Source: DATAXP01 sp963708675 (GTDB lineage: Bacteria > Planctomycetota > Planctomycetia > Pirellulales > PNKZ01). From it: a stretch of 64,000 nucleotides of DNA. Made by a program: the position numbers and the translations under genes. Below the pieces are notes generated by a model. The model was not told the DNA's origin and did no database searches. It saw nothing but the letters and a program-made list of their open reading frames with translations. Of the stretch, positions 26,521-35,940 are shown piece by piece (position 1 is the first letter of the stretch; every line of letters begins with the position of its first letter). The stretch spans positions 4,712,001-4,776,000 of the forward strand of contig CAVPTO010000003.1 in the NCBI GenBank assembly GCA_963708675.1, read 5' to 3'.

Positions 26521-27378
26521 CTACGACTTGTTATTCTCCAACGTTTTCATCAAGCTCTTCGCGTGATCGAGGTGCTGCTGCGTGGTTTGTGCAGCCTGAT
26601 CAAGCGTTTGCTGGAACTGTTGTGAAGCGTGGCCACGCGCCACTTGCAATGTCGCAAGCATGTGCATGTGGGCGTCGATCTGACTGCCGACGTAGGCCTT
26701 GTCGAAGTGATCGCCGTCCTTCGCTCCGAATTCACGCTTTGCAGACGCCAAACACTGCTGACCGATTTGGTTGTGCAACTGCAGCAGGTTGATGCCCCCG
26801 CCGCCCATTTGGCCACCGGCCATCTGACCTTGCGTGCCCATTCGTTGACCGCCGTTCGAGGCGCCAACGTCTGAACTGCGCGGATCTTGTTGTCCCAACG
26901 GACCTGCGACACCTTGTAGTTGACTCAGCAGTTGCGTGTGTTGTTGCACCATCTGCTCAGCGAATTTCTTCACGTCGTCGCTCTTCGCTCGCTGCGAAGC
27001 AAGTTGCCCCAACTCGATCTCGGCACGGTTGCCACCGATCAACCAAGCAGCCAAAACCATGTCATTCTGCTGCCCAGGCTGACCGTGCTGCATCCCCGGG
27101 TGGCCGAGTTGCTGTTGCCCGAACTGCGGCTGTTGGCTGAAGCGTTGTTCGCCGGGAATCTGACCCTGTTGACCCTGCATCTGGCCGGGCTGCTGTCCCG
27201 GAATCTGCTGCTGACCGGGAATCTGTCCCTGTTGGCCGAGCTGACCGCCGAGTTGACCACCTTGAACTTGTTGCTGCCCGCCTTGCAGTTGTTGGCCGGG
27301 CACAACCTGTTGCCCCATCGCCAGTGCTGGCAACATTCCGAGCGAAAGGCCAACCACTGCCACGATCGTGTGTTTCAT
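26521..27378 (-). CDS. secreted DUF4142 protein with Gln/Pro/Gly-rich region
   Basis: 285 residues. The signal peptide MKHTIVAVVGLSLGMLPALA fixes the start at 27378. A disordered stretch (about 22-105) is built of short repeats such as GQIPGQQQIPGQQPGQMQG. It is followed by the DUF4142 helical domain (AAWLIGGNRAEIELGQLASQ, KKFAEQMVQQHTQLLSQL, LLQLHNQIGQQCLASAKREF, SQIDAHMHMLATLQVARGHA). This domain is a ferritin-like four-helix bundle of unknown function, often periplasmic and stress-induced. Nothing in the sequence identifies bound metal. The insert of about 25 residues inside the bundle (GPLGQQDPRSSDVGASNGGQ) is longer than usual. Confidence 0.83.
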   Translation of the reverse strand: MKHTIVAVVGLSLGMLPALAMGQQVVPGQQLQGGQQQVQGGQLGGQLGQQGQIPGQQQIPGQQPGQMQGQQGQIPGEQRFSQQPQFGQQQLGHPGMQHGQPGQQNDMVLAAWLIGGNRAEIELGQLASQRAKSDDVKKFAEQMVQQHTQLLSQLQGVAGPLGQQDPRSSDVGASNGGQRMGTQGQMAGGQMGGGGINLLQLHNQIGQQCLASAKREFGAKDGDHFDKAYVGSQIDAHMHMLATLQVARGHASQQFQQTLDQAAQTTQQHLDHAKSLMKTLENNKS

Positions 27379-27703
27379 CGCCTTATTCCTTATTCGTGAA
27401 GATGCCGAGACGCGTGCCCTTGTTCCCATTCCAACGAGGACCGCCTGAGGAACGCGTCGTAGGGCCGCAGTTTTGGTGCCGTTCGATCGTAGACCTTTGC
27501 ACCACGGCAACTTCCCCATAACGGCGGACATCGTGACTCACATCACCTTGCGATGGCGACACTTGCATCACCATGGCCGCTGCGACGCCACCGTTTCGCT
27601 GAGGAACTGTTCTTGCGTCATCGGCGTCTAACGGGTTGCCTGCATCGCCGTCTGCCGACCAAAATGAATCCTCACCACTCGCGAGCACGCCAGGACCGCT
27701 CAC
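27379..27703. other. intergenic between divergent genes
   Basis: 325 bases between the minus-strand DUF4142 gene and the plus-strand AsmA-like gene. I see no repeat or hairpin of note; promoters for both genes should lie here. Confidence 0.5.
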
Positions 27704-29485
27704 ATGATTCGCAACATTGCCGACCGCCGAGGCCGCGTACGACTCCGCTGGCTCGTGATTCTGATCCTCGTGCTGGCGGTCACGATCTTCGCCGCCCCGT
27801 ACCTCCTTTCGTTCGATCCGTTTCGAAAGCTGGTGCTTCGGGCGGCCTTGCCGAACGTCAATGGTCGCATCAGCGCCGGCGACGCACACTTCGGTTGGCT
27901 CACGCCGCTTTCGATCGAGGACCTGCAAATCCGCGCCACCGATGGTGAGCCCGTCATCAGCGTCGCCTACTTCGGTACCGATCGCACGTTGTGGCAACTA
28001 CTGACCGACCGGCAACATCTCGGCAACATCCGCGTCGAAACGCCGCAGGTCCACATCTTCAGCACTCCCACCACCAACAGCCTGGCCGAGACGTTTCCGC
28101 AGGCCCACGAACAACTTCGTGGCAAGCCAGGCCCGCCCAACGACGCCTGGAAGCAGCTCTCGGTGCACGTCGCCGTGACCAACGCTTCTGTCAGTTGGCG
28201 CGCTCCCGATACCGGCCGCACCTGGGGCGTCGATCACGTTCCGTTCTCGGTCGGCATCGAGCCTGCCGATCCCGCCGCCGGCAAGAAGGCTGAGATCGTG
28301 ATCGATCCGGTGACGGTGTTCGACCATCGCGAGATCTCGCCTGGCATGTGCAACGACTTGCTCAAGTACGTCGCCCCGGTGCTTGCGAACGTCGCGACCG
28401 CGCAAGGCGAAGTCTCGTTGCAGCTCGACGGCGGTCATTTCCCGGCCGACGATCCGAAACTCGGCGACCTGTCGGGACGCTTGACGTTGCACGCCGTCGA
28501 AGTCGGCGCGGGGCCGCTGGCGCAAGTCGTAGCCAAGGTGTTGAAGGTGCCGCAGACCGTGTCGTTGGTGCGCGAGAACGTTGTCGAGTTCAAGTTGGTC
28601 GATGGCCGCGTGTATCACGAAGGCCTGCAGTTCGGCGTCGATCAACTGCAAGTGCGCACGCACGGCTCGGTTGGCCTCGATCAAACGCTCGATCTGGTGG
28701 CTGAGGTGCAGTTGCACTTGTCGGACACGACGACCGGCGGTCGCCCGATTCTCAAGGCCTTGAGCAACCAGATGCTCCGCATTCCTGTGAAAGGGACGCT
28801 CAATCATCCCGAAGTCGACCCGGGCGCCTTGGCGCAGACGAGCCTGGGCATTGTTATCGACGCGCTCACTAAGGCGCGGCGCGAAATCAAGCCCGAGCCC
28901 GAACTCACGTCAGGTCCCGACCTCGGACCAGGACCCAGTCTCGGGGCCGCGAACGATCCTGCCCCGGCGCCTGCTCCGGAAGGCGCGATGCCCAATGAAC
29001 TGAGTCTCGATACGCTCGAACAACTTCGCGCGTCGGGCGTGTTGGTGCCGCAAGGCGCACCCGAGGTTCTGCCCGCGCCGCCGGGGCAAGGGCCACCCGT
29101 TCAGACGCCTGGGTCGCAGCCGCCATTTGTACAGCAACCGAGCGCACAACCGCCGGGCAATGTCGCGCAAACGCCCAGCACGCTCGACGACATCAAAGCC
29201 ACCGCGATCGACGTGATGGCCGAGTTACTTCGTCGTCGACAGCAGCGGATGGCCCAAGAAGCGGCTCAACGCGCCGCGGCGCCTGCGCCGGCTGGCGTGA
29301 CGCCACCCCCTGCTACGGCGCCATCGAGTACCGCGCAAGGCGGTGTGCCTCAGCAACCGGTTCAGCCCCCGCCGCCGCAACAGCCGCCGTTGCTGCGACG
29401 TGGCGGGCTCATCGGCCGCGCCGTGGACCGCATTCGCGCCGCGACGGAACCAACGCCGGACACGGCACCCGCGCCGAATCCGTAG
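27704..29485 (+). CDS. AsmA/TamB-like envelope protein with Pro-rich tail
   Basis: 593 residues. An N-terminal signal anchor (LRWLVILILVLAVTIFAAPY) is followed by a long repetitive beta region with short segments typical of AsmA-like proteins: NVNGRISAGDAHFGWLTPLS, GNIRVETPQVHIFS, GRVYHEGLQFGVDQLQVRTH, GSVGLDQTLDLVAEVQLHL and VKGTLNHPEVDP. These proteins bridge inner and outer membranes or move lipids between them. After about residue 400 the sequence becomes Pro/Ala/Gln-rich and low in complexity. AGGA lies about eight bases before ATG 27704. The family assignment rests on repeat style, not on a diagnostic motif. Confidence 0.65.
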   Translation: MIRNIADRRGRVRLRWLVILILVLAVTIFAAPYLLSFDPFRKLVLRAALPNVNGRISAGDAHFGWLTPLSIEDLQIRATDGEPVISVAYFGTDRTLWQLLTDRQHLGNIRVETPQVHIFSTPTTNSLAETFPQAHEQLRGKPGPPNDAWKQLSVHVAVTNASVSWRAPDTGRTWGVDHVPFSVGIEPADPAAGKKAEIVIDPVTVFDHREISPGMCNDLLKYVAPVLANVATAQGEVSLQLDGGHFPADDPKLGDLSGRLTLHAVEVGAGPLAQVVAKVLKVPQTVSLVRENVVEFKLVDGRVYHEGLQFGVDQLQVRTHGSVGLDQTLDLVAEVQLHLSDTTTGGRPILKALSNQMLRIPVKGTLNHPEVDPGALAQTSLGIVIDALTKARREIKPEPELTSGPDLGPGPSLGAANDPAPAPAPEGAMPNELSLDTLEQLRASGVLVPQGAPEVLPAPPGQGPPVQTPGSQPPFVQQPSAQPPGNVAQTPSTLDDIKATAIDVMAELLRRRQQRMAQEAAQRAAAPAPAGVTPPPATAPSSTAQGGVPQQPVQPPPPQQPPLLRRGGLIGRAVDRIRAATEPTPDTAPAPNP

Positions 29486-29522
29486 TGGCGCGATGTTGAA
29501 GGTTGAATGGCGATTCAACCCC

Positions 29523-29550
29523 AAGCCCACGGATGGCCATCCGTGGGCTT
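29523..29550. repeat. perfect 28-base palindrome, family G copy 1
   Basis: AAGCCCACGGAT-GGCC-ATCCGTGGGCTT is fully self-complementary. A near-identical hairpin lies at 37699-37723. It sits between the AsmA-like gene and the convergent OB-fold-like gene and could serve as a bidirectional transcript-end hairpin. Confidence 0.8.
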
Positions 29551-29584
29551 AGCGCTCACCCGCGAGCGCCGCCATCCACCCTCT

Positions 29585-30001
29585 TCAAAATCCGACCTTC
29601 GCCTCTTCCGCGATCTTGATCTGGTCGGGACTCTCAACCTTGATCTGCGGTTGTTCCTTGTACAGCTCCACCGTGCCGGTGACCTGAATCTTCTTATCTT
29701 TGAAGTGTTTCGACGGATCGTCGATGCCGGCCTCCTTGAACTTCGTGAGCGCGGGACCGAACATCACGACCGAGAACGCGTCCTTGTCCTTGTAATTCTT
29801 CGACGCGTTAAGAAAGCACGGGCCTTTGTCGGCCAACTTCGCGCCGGCAACCACGGTCATCTCGATCGTCACTTTCTTGCCGACGTTCGCTTTCGCCTCG
29901 CTCGCTTGCACGACCGCCGGCTCGTCGGCTGCGAGCAATGACGATGCCGCGAAAACACAAACAACAGCAGCACTCAACAGCGTTCGCATCAATGATTTCA
30001 T
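29585..30001 (-). CDS. secreted OB-fold-like protein
   Basis: 138 residues with a signal peptide (MKSLMRTLLSAAVVCVFAASSLLAA in two parts) and the start supported by AGGAGAGAG six bases upstream. The mature part (SEAKANVGKKVTIEMTVVAG, CFLNASKNYKDKDAFSVVMF, KIQVTGTVELYKEQPQIKV) matches the five-strand OB-fold pattern of the tRNA_anti-like or BOF/YgiW families. Here it is exported, so binding of a small ligand or oligosaccharide rather than nucleic acid is likely. No enzyme signature is present. Confidence 0.65.
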   Translation of the reverse strand: MKSLMRTLLSAAVVCVFAASSLLAADEPAVVQASEAKANVGKKVTIEMTVVAGAKLADKGPCFLNASKNYKDKDAFSVVMFGPALTKFKEAGIDDPSKHFKDKKIQVTGTVELYKEQPQIKVESPDQIKIAEEAKVGF

Positions 30002-30080
30002 GATCTCTCTCCTCAGTTCAGACCTCTTAAATGTGGCGTATTCTATCGACGATCGATGAAGATTGTATGAGTTGACAAGC

Positions 30081-31136
30081 TCACGCGTTCTTCTTCTCGC
30101 GGCTCTCGTCTTTTTTCTTGCGTAGCCGCTCGACGAACTGCTTCAAGTCCGGCGGCAGCGGCATGTGAAACGTCATCCGCTCGCGGGTCTGCGGATGATC
30201 GAACGACAGGCTCTCAGCGTGCAGCGCCAATCGCGGCGCGCCGGAACGTCGCTCGCCGTCGGCATGTCCATACACTTTGTCGCCACATACGGGATGCCCT
30301 GCCTCGGACAGTTGAATGCGAATCTGATGCGTGCGTCCGGTCTCGAGCCGACATTCGACGAGCGTATAGCCGTCGAACGTTTCGAGCGGACGCAGGTGCG
30401 TGACCGCCCGTTTGCCGACGCCTTCCTCCTCGGTGCTTCCGCGACGACCGTCGCCTCGATCGCGCACAAGTTGCGACTCGATCGTCTGCGCTTTGACTTG
30501 CCCCTCGACGACGGCCAGATATCGCCGCTCGGTTGTGTGTTGGCGGAACTGCTGCCCCAGCTCGCGCTCGGCAGGCACGGTGCGCGCGAAGATCATCACT
30601 CCACTCGTGTCGCGATCGAGCCGATGCACGGGCCGCACCGGCGGCGTGCGTGTCGGGGCCTTCCCGTCACGCGCGTTCTTCTGTGCTTGTCGACCTTGCG
30701 GACGCCGACCGCGGCCTCCTGCTTCCTTTTTGGCGATGATTCGCGGCAGCAGGTCTTCGACCGTCGGTTGTTGCTCCTTGCGCTTCGTCGGCCACGAACG
30801 TTCGAGCGCATGCCGCACACTCGTCATCCCCGACGGCTTTTCGATCACGACGAGATGCGCATCGAGATGGCGAACGTGGACGTCGTCTTCACGCGCCGGC
30901 GGCGCGGCCGGATGTTCGAGCACGCGCACGACGTCGGTGATCTTCAGCCGACGGGCGGAGTCGACGCACACGTTGCCGTTGAGCAGCACATGACGCGAGC
31001 CGATGAGCTGGCGCAGTTTCCCCCATGTCTTGCCGGGAAACCACTGCCGCATGGCGGTGGCTAAAGGTTGGTTGGCTTGGCTGGGCGCGACGCGATACAT
31101 GTCGGCATGGCGCTGGCCTTTGTTGCTCTTCTTCAT
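30081..31136 (-). CDS. RluA-family pseudouridine synthase
   Basis: 351 residues. An N-terminal S4-like RNA-binding segment (WGKLRQLIGSRHVLLNGNV, RLKITDVVRVLE) precedes the RluA catalytic domain. The invariant Asp is in PVHRLDRDTSGVMIFA, with supporting motifs RYLAVVEG, TLVECRLETGRTHQIRIQLS, HPVCGDKVYG and RLALHAESLSF. It modifies uridines in rRNA or tRNA. A Lys/Arg-rich insertion (RGRRPQGRQAQKNARDGK) between the two halves is unusual for the family. ATG 31136 follows AGGGG closely. The target RNA cannot be inferred. The next gene is divergent with about 70 bases between. Confidence 0.9.
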   Translation of the reverse strand: MKKSNKGQRHADMYRVAPSQANQPLATAMRQWFPGKTWGKLRQLIGSRHVLLNGNVCVDSARRLKITDVVRVLEHPAAPPAREDDVHVRHLDAHLVVIEKPSGMTSVRHALERSWPTKRKEQQPTVEDLLPRIIAKKEAGGRGRRPQGRQAQKNARDGKAPTRTPPVRPVHRLDRDTSGVMIFARTVPAERELGQQFRQHTTERRYLAVVEGQVKAQTIESQLVRDRGDGRRGSTEEEGVGKRAVTHLRPLETFDGYTLVECRLETGRTHQIRIQLSEAGHPVCGDKVYGHADGERRSGAPRLALHAESLSFDHPQTRERMTFHMPLPPDLKQFVERLRKKKDESREKKNA

Positions 31137-31209
31137 TGCCCCTGTAGCCTAGGTGCAAAACGCGCGAGCGTCCAGCGATACACGGGACCTTCGACTATGA
31201 TGATCCTTC

Positions 31210-33057
31210 ATGCACAACGAGCTCGATCACCTGCAACTGCTCGCCGACGTCGACACCTTGGCCGCACAGATGCGGACTTGGGCCGACGACGCGCCGAATT
31301 GGCCCCCGGCCCACGAGTCGCAGGCGCTCGTGCGACGTCTGCAACAACGAACCGACTCGCTGCGCGTACGGTTCGACGCGCCGCTGGTCGTGGCGACGCT
31401 CGGCGGCACCGGCACCGGCAAAAGCACGTTGGTCAACGCCCTCGTCGGCGCCGACGTGACCGAAACGGGCCGCCAACGGCCGACGACGCGTCAACCGGTG
31501 CTCGTCACACGCGCCGACATCACGCCCGAAATGCTCGGCATTGATCCGAGTGCGGTGCGTCACGTGACGTGCGAAGCGCCGGCGCTGGCCGACTTGGTGC
31601 TCATCGATTGCCCCGATCCCGACACGGCTGAGGACGCTGCCGACCCCGCGAGCAACATTGCTCGGCTGCGAGCGATCCTTCCGCATTGCGACGTGTTGCT
31701 CGTGACGACAACGCAGCAGAAGTATCGCAGTGCTCGCGTGTCGGCCGAGCTGGCGATGGCGGCCCCCGGAGCGCGACTTGTCTTCGTGCAGACGCATGCC
31801 GACACGGATGACGACATTCGCGACGACTGGCGGGCGTCGCTCGGCGAAGAATACGCGGCCGGCGAGATGTTCTTCGTCGATTCGTTGCAAGCGACCGCAG
31901 ACGCCGAAGCCGGGTTGCAGCCACGCGGCGAATTCGGGCGACTCGTGCAGTTCCTTGCGCGTGAAATGGCTCCCGCCGCGGCGCATCGCATTCGTCGCGT
32001 GAACTTCCTCGATCTCGTCGAGCAGACGCTCGCAACGTGCGCCGAGCGCATCGACGCCGCGATGCCTGCCGTCGAACAACTCGAGACCGCGATCACCGAG
32101 CAACGCGCACGATTGGTCGACCGATTGTCGGGACAACTGCGCGATGACCTGCTGCAGCGGCGCCGCTCGTGGGAGCAGCGCATCCTCGGCGAAGTTGCGG
32201 GGCGCTGGGGGTTCAGCCCCTTCGCCGTGTTGCTGCGCGCGTATCAAGGGCTCGGCGGCTTGGTGTCGAGTGCCTTGCTCTTTCGCGTTCGCACGCCTGC
32301 ACAGGCGGCATTGTGGGGCGGTTTAGAAGGTGCGCGGCGCTGGCGGGCGCATCGGTCACAACGAAGTGCCGAGCCGACCGAGCGCACGGCGGAATTCCGC
32401 TGGGAGCAGAACGAGCTGCGCACCGCGGCAATCATTCTCGACGGTTACGCTGCCGAGGCCGGTTTCTCGCGCGAAGAACTGACACCCGCCGCCCTCGAGC
32501 GCGAAGCCGACGGCGCGAGCGGCGATTTTCTCGCCCGCGCCTCGCAGGACTTGCAGCAGTTGATCACGCGTCGAGCGCAGCGGCTCACCGGCTTCGCCAC
32601 GCGGATGGTGTACGAACTGTTGCTGGTCGCGATGCTCGTGATGTTGCTGTATCGCTTCGGCCGCAATTTCTTTTACGACTCGTGGCTCGCCGTCGAGTTG
32701 GGCTTGCAGCCTCAGGCGACGCCGCTGCTCGGCACCGACTTTTTCATCGCCGCAGGCGCGATGCTGCTGTTGTGGTGTGGCCTGCTGTTGTGGCTATTCA
32801 CCGGTCGGTTGCGACGTGGACTGAAGGCCGACGTCGTGCAACTCGCGCAGTCGTGGAACTCGCCGACGATCGCCGCGGCGCTAGCCGCGGGACTTGAGAG
32901 GCAGGCCCAGATCGCACGTGCGTGGCGTGAAGAGTTGAAGTTTCTGGAACAGCGCGTGACGTCGTTGAACGCGAGGATCACGCAGCCCGATTCGCGATTG
33001 GGGCATCGGACGGTGATCGCGCCCGCGAACATCCCCCGGCGACTCGCTGGGGGCTAA
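31210..33057 (+). CDS. membrane-associated dynamin/Era-type GTPase
   Basis: 615 residues. The G1 P-loop GGTGTGKST is at residues 65-73, followed by a switch-type Thr-rich segment (RQRPTTRQPVLVTRA) and the G3 motif LVLIDCPDPDT. FVQTHADTDD stands in the position of G4. The remainder has a long helical region and hydrophobic segments (LLLVAMLVMLLYRFG, FFIAAGAMLLLWCGLLLWLF), placing it in the membrane like dynamin-related or YcjX/EngA-like GTPases. The role may be membrane remodelling or stress sensing. Its stop overlaps the stop codon of the convergent MFS gene by four bases (33054-33057). Confidence 0.8.
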   Translation: MHNELDHLQLLADVDTLAAQMRTWADDAPNWPPAHESQALVRRLQQRTDSLRVRFDAPLVVATLGGTGTGKSTLVNALVGADVTETGRQRPTTRQPVLVTRADITPEMLGIDPSAVRHVTCEAPALADLVLIDCPDPDTAEDAADPASNIARLRAILPHCDVLLVTTTQQKYRSARVSAELAMAAPGARLVFVQTHADTDDDIRDDWRASLGEEYAAGEMFFVDSLQATADAEAGLQPRGEFGRLVQFLAREMAPAAAHRIRRVNFLDLVEQTLATCAERIDAAMPAVEQLETAITEQRARLVDRLSGQLRDDLLQRRRSWEQRILGEVAGRWGFSPFAVLLRAYQGLGGLVSSALLFRVRTPAQAALWGGLEGARRWRAHRSQRSAEPTERTAEFRWEQNELRTAAIILDGYAAEAGFSREELTPAALEREADGASGDFLARASQDLQQLITRRAQRLTGFATRMVYELLLVAMLVMLLYRFGRNFFYDSWLAVELGLQPQATPLLGTDFFIAAGAMLLLWCGLLLWLFTGRLRRGLKADVVQLAQSWNSPTIAAALAAGLERQAQIARAWREELKFLEQRVTSLNARITQPDSRLGHRTVIAPANIPRRLAGG

Positions 33058-34421
33058 ATTGTCGTTGTCGGCCCGACGTAATCTCTCCCCGACCGCGCTG
33101 CGACGGCGATCATTACGATGCCGATCGCGAGCACTACGGTCGCGGTGGTGTAGGTCCACATCGGCGAGTCGGCGAACAATCGCAACCCCACCACAGGCCC
33201 AACAATCCGCGCCAGCGATGTGCAACTCTGCGCGAGCCCCAGAACGCCACCCTGCAACGCGGGGCTCGTTCGTCGCGAAATCAGAGATTGCAACGACGGA
33301 TTCACGAATGCGAAGCCCGTGACTTCGACCGCCATCGCCACGAGCAACCAGCCAAAGCTTCCCCAGCTCGCGGCCATCGCCAACAGCGCGAAGCCGATCG
33401 TCGACGTGATCGCGCCGCCGACGGCCATCGTCGCTTCGCTGAGCCGCGTCGCGAGCCGTCGCACCAAGAAGCCTTGCGCCAACGTCAGCACGACGCCCAA
33501 GTACGCGAACGCCACGAACACGACAAGCTGATCGGGCTCCGCCGTCGTCACGCCTTGCAACTTCGCGACGAGCCACGCCATCAGCGGCGACACGACCTCG
33601 CCACGTTCGTAGCGGCCGTAGATGTCTTCGATCTGCAGCGACAAGCTCGACTCGAACATGCCGAACGACAACACCGCCACGAACGACGTCGCCAGCAGCA
33701 GCACGATCGAAGGCGTGGCGAGCGCGGCCGCCCATGCCGATCGGGCCGATAGTGGTTGACTGTCGCGATGCACGGCCGTCTCGCCGCTGCCGGGCGTGTG
33801 CGACTCGGGCAGTTTGAAGATCGCCAACAGCAGCGCGACGCCCGACATCGCCGAGGCCGCGTACCCCGGCCATGGGCTGAGCGCATCGCCGCCGCCTGCC
33901 AACCGTGCAATCGCGCCGATCGTCGGGCCTAGCGTAAAGCCCAAAGCGAACGCGGCGCCGATGAGTGCCATCCCTTTCGCCCGCTTTTCTTTCGTTGTCG
34001 TGTCGGCAATGTACGCCTGCGCGGTCGAGATCGTCGCCCCGGCGATGCCTGCACCGAGGCGCGCGATGAACAAACCTGCGAGGCTGTGCAGCACCGTCGC
34101 GACGCCGAACATCGCATAGAAAAATGTCGAGCCGACGAGCCCCATGATCAGGATCGGCCGACGCCCGAACCGGTCGGAGAGTCGCCCCCAAATCGGCAGA
34201 AACAAAAACTGCATTGCCGAGAAGCTCGCCATCAGCAGCCCGATGGTCCACCCGACCTGCTGGTCGCTCAGCCCGTGCGACTCGGCAAACCGCTTGCCAT
34301 AGATCGGCAGCAGCGGCAACACGATGCCGAAGCCCAGCAGGTCGATAAAGACCGTGAGAAAAATAACGAGCAACGACCCGCGAGTCGGCGGGCCGGGGCG
34401 TGCGGATGAAGAATTCGACAT
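33054..34421 (-). CDS. MFS transporter, TetA/TCR-type
   Basis: 455 residues with about twelve membrane helices. The start at 34421 precedes SLLVIFLTVFIDLLGFGIVL, the first helix of Tet-type exporters; an open frame continues upstream without homology. The MFS signature A is GRLSDRFGRRPILIMG between helices 2 and 3, and helix 4 contains FIARLGAGIAGATISTAQAY. A loop of about 70 residues after helix 6 precedes a second hydrophobic half. It probably exports a drug or metabolite by proton antiport. The 3' end overlaps the GTPase gene tail to tail. Confidence 0.86.
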   Translation of the reverse strand: MSNSSSARPGPPTRGSLLVIFLTVFIDLLGFGIVLPLLPIYGKRFAESHGLSDQQVGWTIGLLMASFSAMQFLFLPIWGRLSDRFGRRPILIMGLVGSTFFYAMFGVATVLHSLAGLFIARLGAGIAGATISTAQAYIADTTTKEKRAKGMALIGAAFALGFTLGPTIGAIARLAGGGDALSPWPGYAASAMSGVALLLAIFKLPESHTPGSGETAVHRDSQPLSARSAWAAALATPSIVLLLATSFVAVLSFGMFESSLSLQIEDIYGRYERGEVVSPLMAWLVAKLQGVTTAEPDQLVVFVAFAYLGVVLTLAQGFLVRRLATRLSEATMAVGGAITSTIGFALLAMAASWGSFGWLLVAMAVEVTGFAFVNPSLQSLISRRTSPALQGGVLGLAQSCTSLARIVGPVVGLRLFADSPMWTYTTATVVLAIGIVMIAVAARSGRDYVGPTTTI

Positions 34422-34514
34422 GCGGTGTTTAGCCGGCATGTTTACATGCCGTTCGGCGGGGCGGCTACATTTGGTTCCCTCGAACTCTAGCACGATCGCC
34501 CGTAAAATGAAGGC

Positions 34515-35810
34515 ATGTCTATCAGCACTTACGCCGATCGCCAGCGAATGGCGACGATGGAACCGGCCGAGCTCGAACAATATCAACTGTCGCGGCTCAA
34601 TGGGCTGCTGCAAAAGATTCTGCCGACCAACGGGTTTTATGCCGAAAAACTGGCCGAGGTGACGCTCCCGCTGGAGTCGCTCGATCAGTTGGAAGCGTTG
34701 CCGTACACGTTCAAAGAAGAACTGCTCGGCCCAGGCCAAGGTGGCGAAATGGCCGCGAACCTCACGTGGCCGATCGACCGGTACGTTCGCTTTCATCAAA
34801 CATCGGGCACGCGTGGCCGGCCGCTGGTCGTGCTCGACACGCCCGACGATTGGCGATGGTGGTTGGAATGCTGGCAGTGGGTGCTCGACGCGGCAGGCAT
34901 CGAGCCGACCGACCGCGTGGCGATGGCGTTCTCGTTCGGTCCGTTCATCGGATTCTGGACCGCCTCCGAAGCGTCGCTGGCGCGCGGATGCCAAATGATC
35001 CCGTGCGGCGGCATGAGCACCCTGTCTCGACTCGAGTTGATTCGCACGAGCGGCGCGACGGTCGTGTTCTGCACTCCGAGTTATGCGCTGCATCTGGCCG
35101 AAGTTGCGGCCGAGCGGAAGATCGACGTCGCAGAGTGGCGCGTCCGCAAACTCATTCTGGCGGGCGAGGCCGGTGGCAGCGTCCCCGCGACTCGCGATCG
35201 CATTGAATCGAGTTGGCAAGCAACCGTCGTCGATCACGGCGGCGCGACCGAGATCGGAGCTTGGGGCTTCAGCGATCCGCAGCGTAAAGGACTTCATCTG
35301 TTGGAGACCGAATTCATCGGCGAGTTTCTTTCCGTCGAGACCGGGCAACCGGCCGGCGAAGGGGAACTTGCCGAGTTGGTGATCACATCGCTCGGCCGCG
35401 CCGGGTCACCCGTGATTCGCTATCGCACCGGCGATTTGGTTCGCCCCGTGTGGCAGCACGGGCAGGCATCGCCGTTCGTGCTGTTGGATGGCGGCATCCT
35501 CGGCCGCACCGACGACATGCTCATCATTCGCGGCGTGAATGTCTTTCCGACGGCGCTGGAACAGATTCTGCGAAGCTTTCCCGAGGTGCTCGAGTACCGC
35601 ATGATCGCGACCAAGATCGGCGAGATGGATCAACTGAACATCGAAGTCGAAGATCGCCTCGACCAACCGATGCGCATCGCCGAAGAGGTGCAAGTGCGAC
35701 TCGGTCTGCGGGTCGAGGTCAAATGCGTGCCGACGGGATCGCTGCCACGATTCGAAGGGAAAGGGCAGCGATTCATCGACCGCCGCGGGCTGCTCAACAT
35801 CGAAAAGTAG
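34515..35810 (+). CDS. PaaK-like adenylate-forming enzyme (phenylacetate-CoA ligase family)
   Basis: 431 residues, the family length. Motifs of the ANL superfamily: the P-loop-like FHQTSGTRGRPLVV, YGGTE-equivalent VDHGGATEIGAWG, RYRTGDLVRPV, and DDMLIIRGVNVFPTALEQIL, which is typical of the PaaK C-terminal domain. The last Lys-containing segment is PRFEGKGQRFIDRR. It would activate an aromatic or other carboxylate with ATP and pass it to CoA or another acceptor. No paa or other catabolic operon is nearby, so the substrate is open. The adjacent divergent MFS exporter and the downstream amine oxidase give only a weak hint of a small-molecule pathway. Confidence 0.85.
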   Translation: MSISTYADRQRMATMEPAELEQYQLSRLNGLLQKILPTNGFYAEKLAEVTLPLESLDQLEALPYTFKEELLGPGQGGEMAANLTWPIDRYVRFHQTSGTRGRPLVVLDTPDDWRWWLECWQWVLDAAGIEPTDRVAMAFSFGPFIGFWTASEASLARGCQMIPCGGMSTLSRLELIRTSGATVVFCTPSYALHLAEVAAERKIDVAEWRVRKLILAGEAGGSVPATRDRIESSWQATVVDHGGATEIGAWGFSDPQRKGLHLLETEFIGEFLSVETGQPAGEGELAELVITSLGRAGSPVIRYRTGDLVRPVWQHGQASPFVLLDGGILGRTDDMLIIRGVNVFPTALEQILRSFPEVLEYRMIATKIGEMDQLNIEVEDRLDQPMRIAEEVQVRLGLRVEVKCVPTGSLPRFEGKGQRFIDRRGLLNIEK

Positions 35811-35830
35811 GACGGTCTGCGAATTCACCG

Positions 35831-35919
35831 CTGTAGGGAACGCCCTCCGTGGCGTTCCGCAGTGCGAGTGGATGCGCTGTCCGCAGTTCACGGAACGCCA
35901 CGGAGGGCGTTCCCTACAG
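35831..35919. repeat. long palindromic repeat, family A copy 2
   Basis: Perfect 29-base arms (35831-35859 and 35891-35919), beginning CTGTAGGGAACGCCCTCCG, surround a 31-base loop. The arms equal those at 783-872 while the loops differ. It ends 21 bases before the start codon of the amine oxidase gene and so probably lies in its 5' leader. Confidence 0.85.
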
Positions 35920-35940
35920 AATCCGACACGGCGTAGAACG

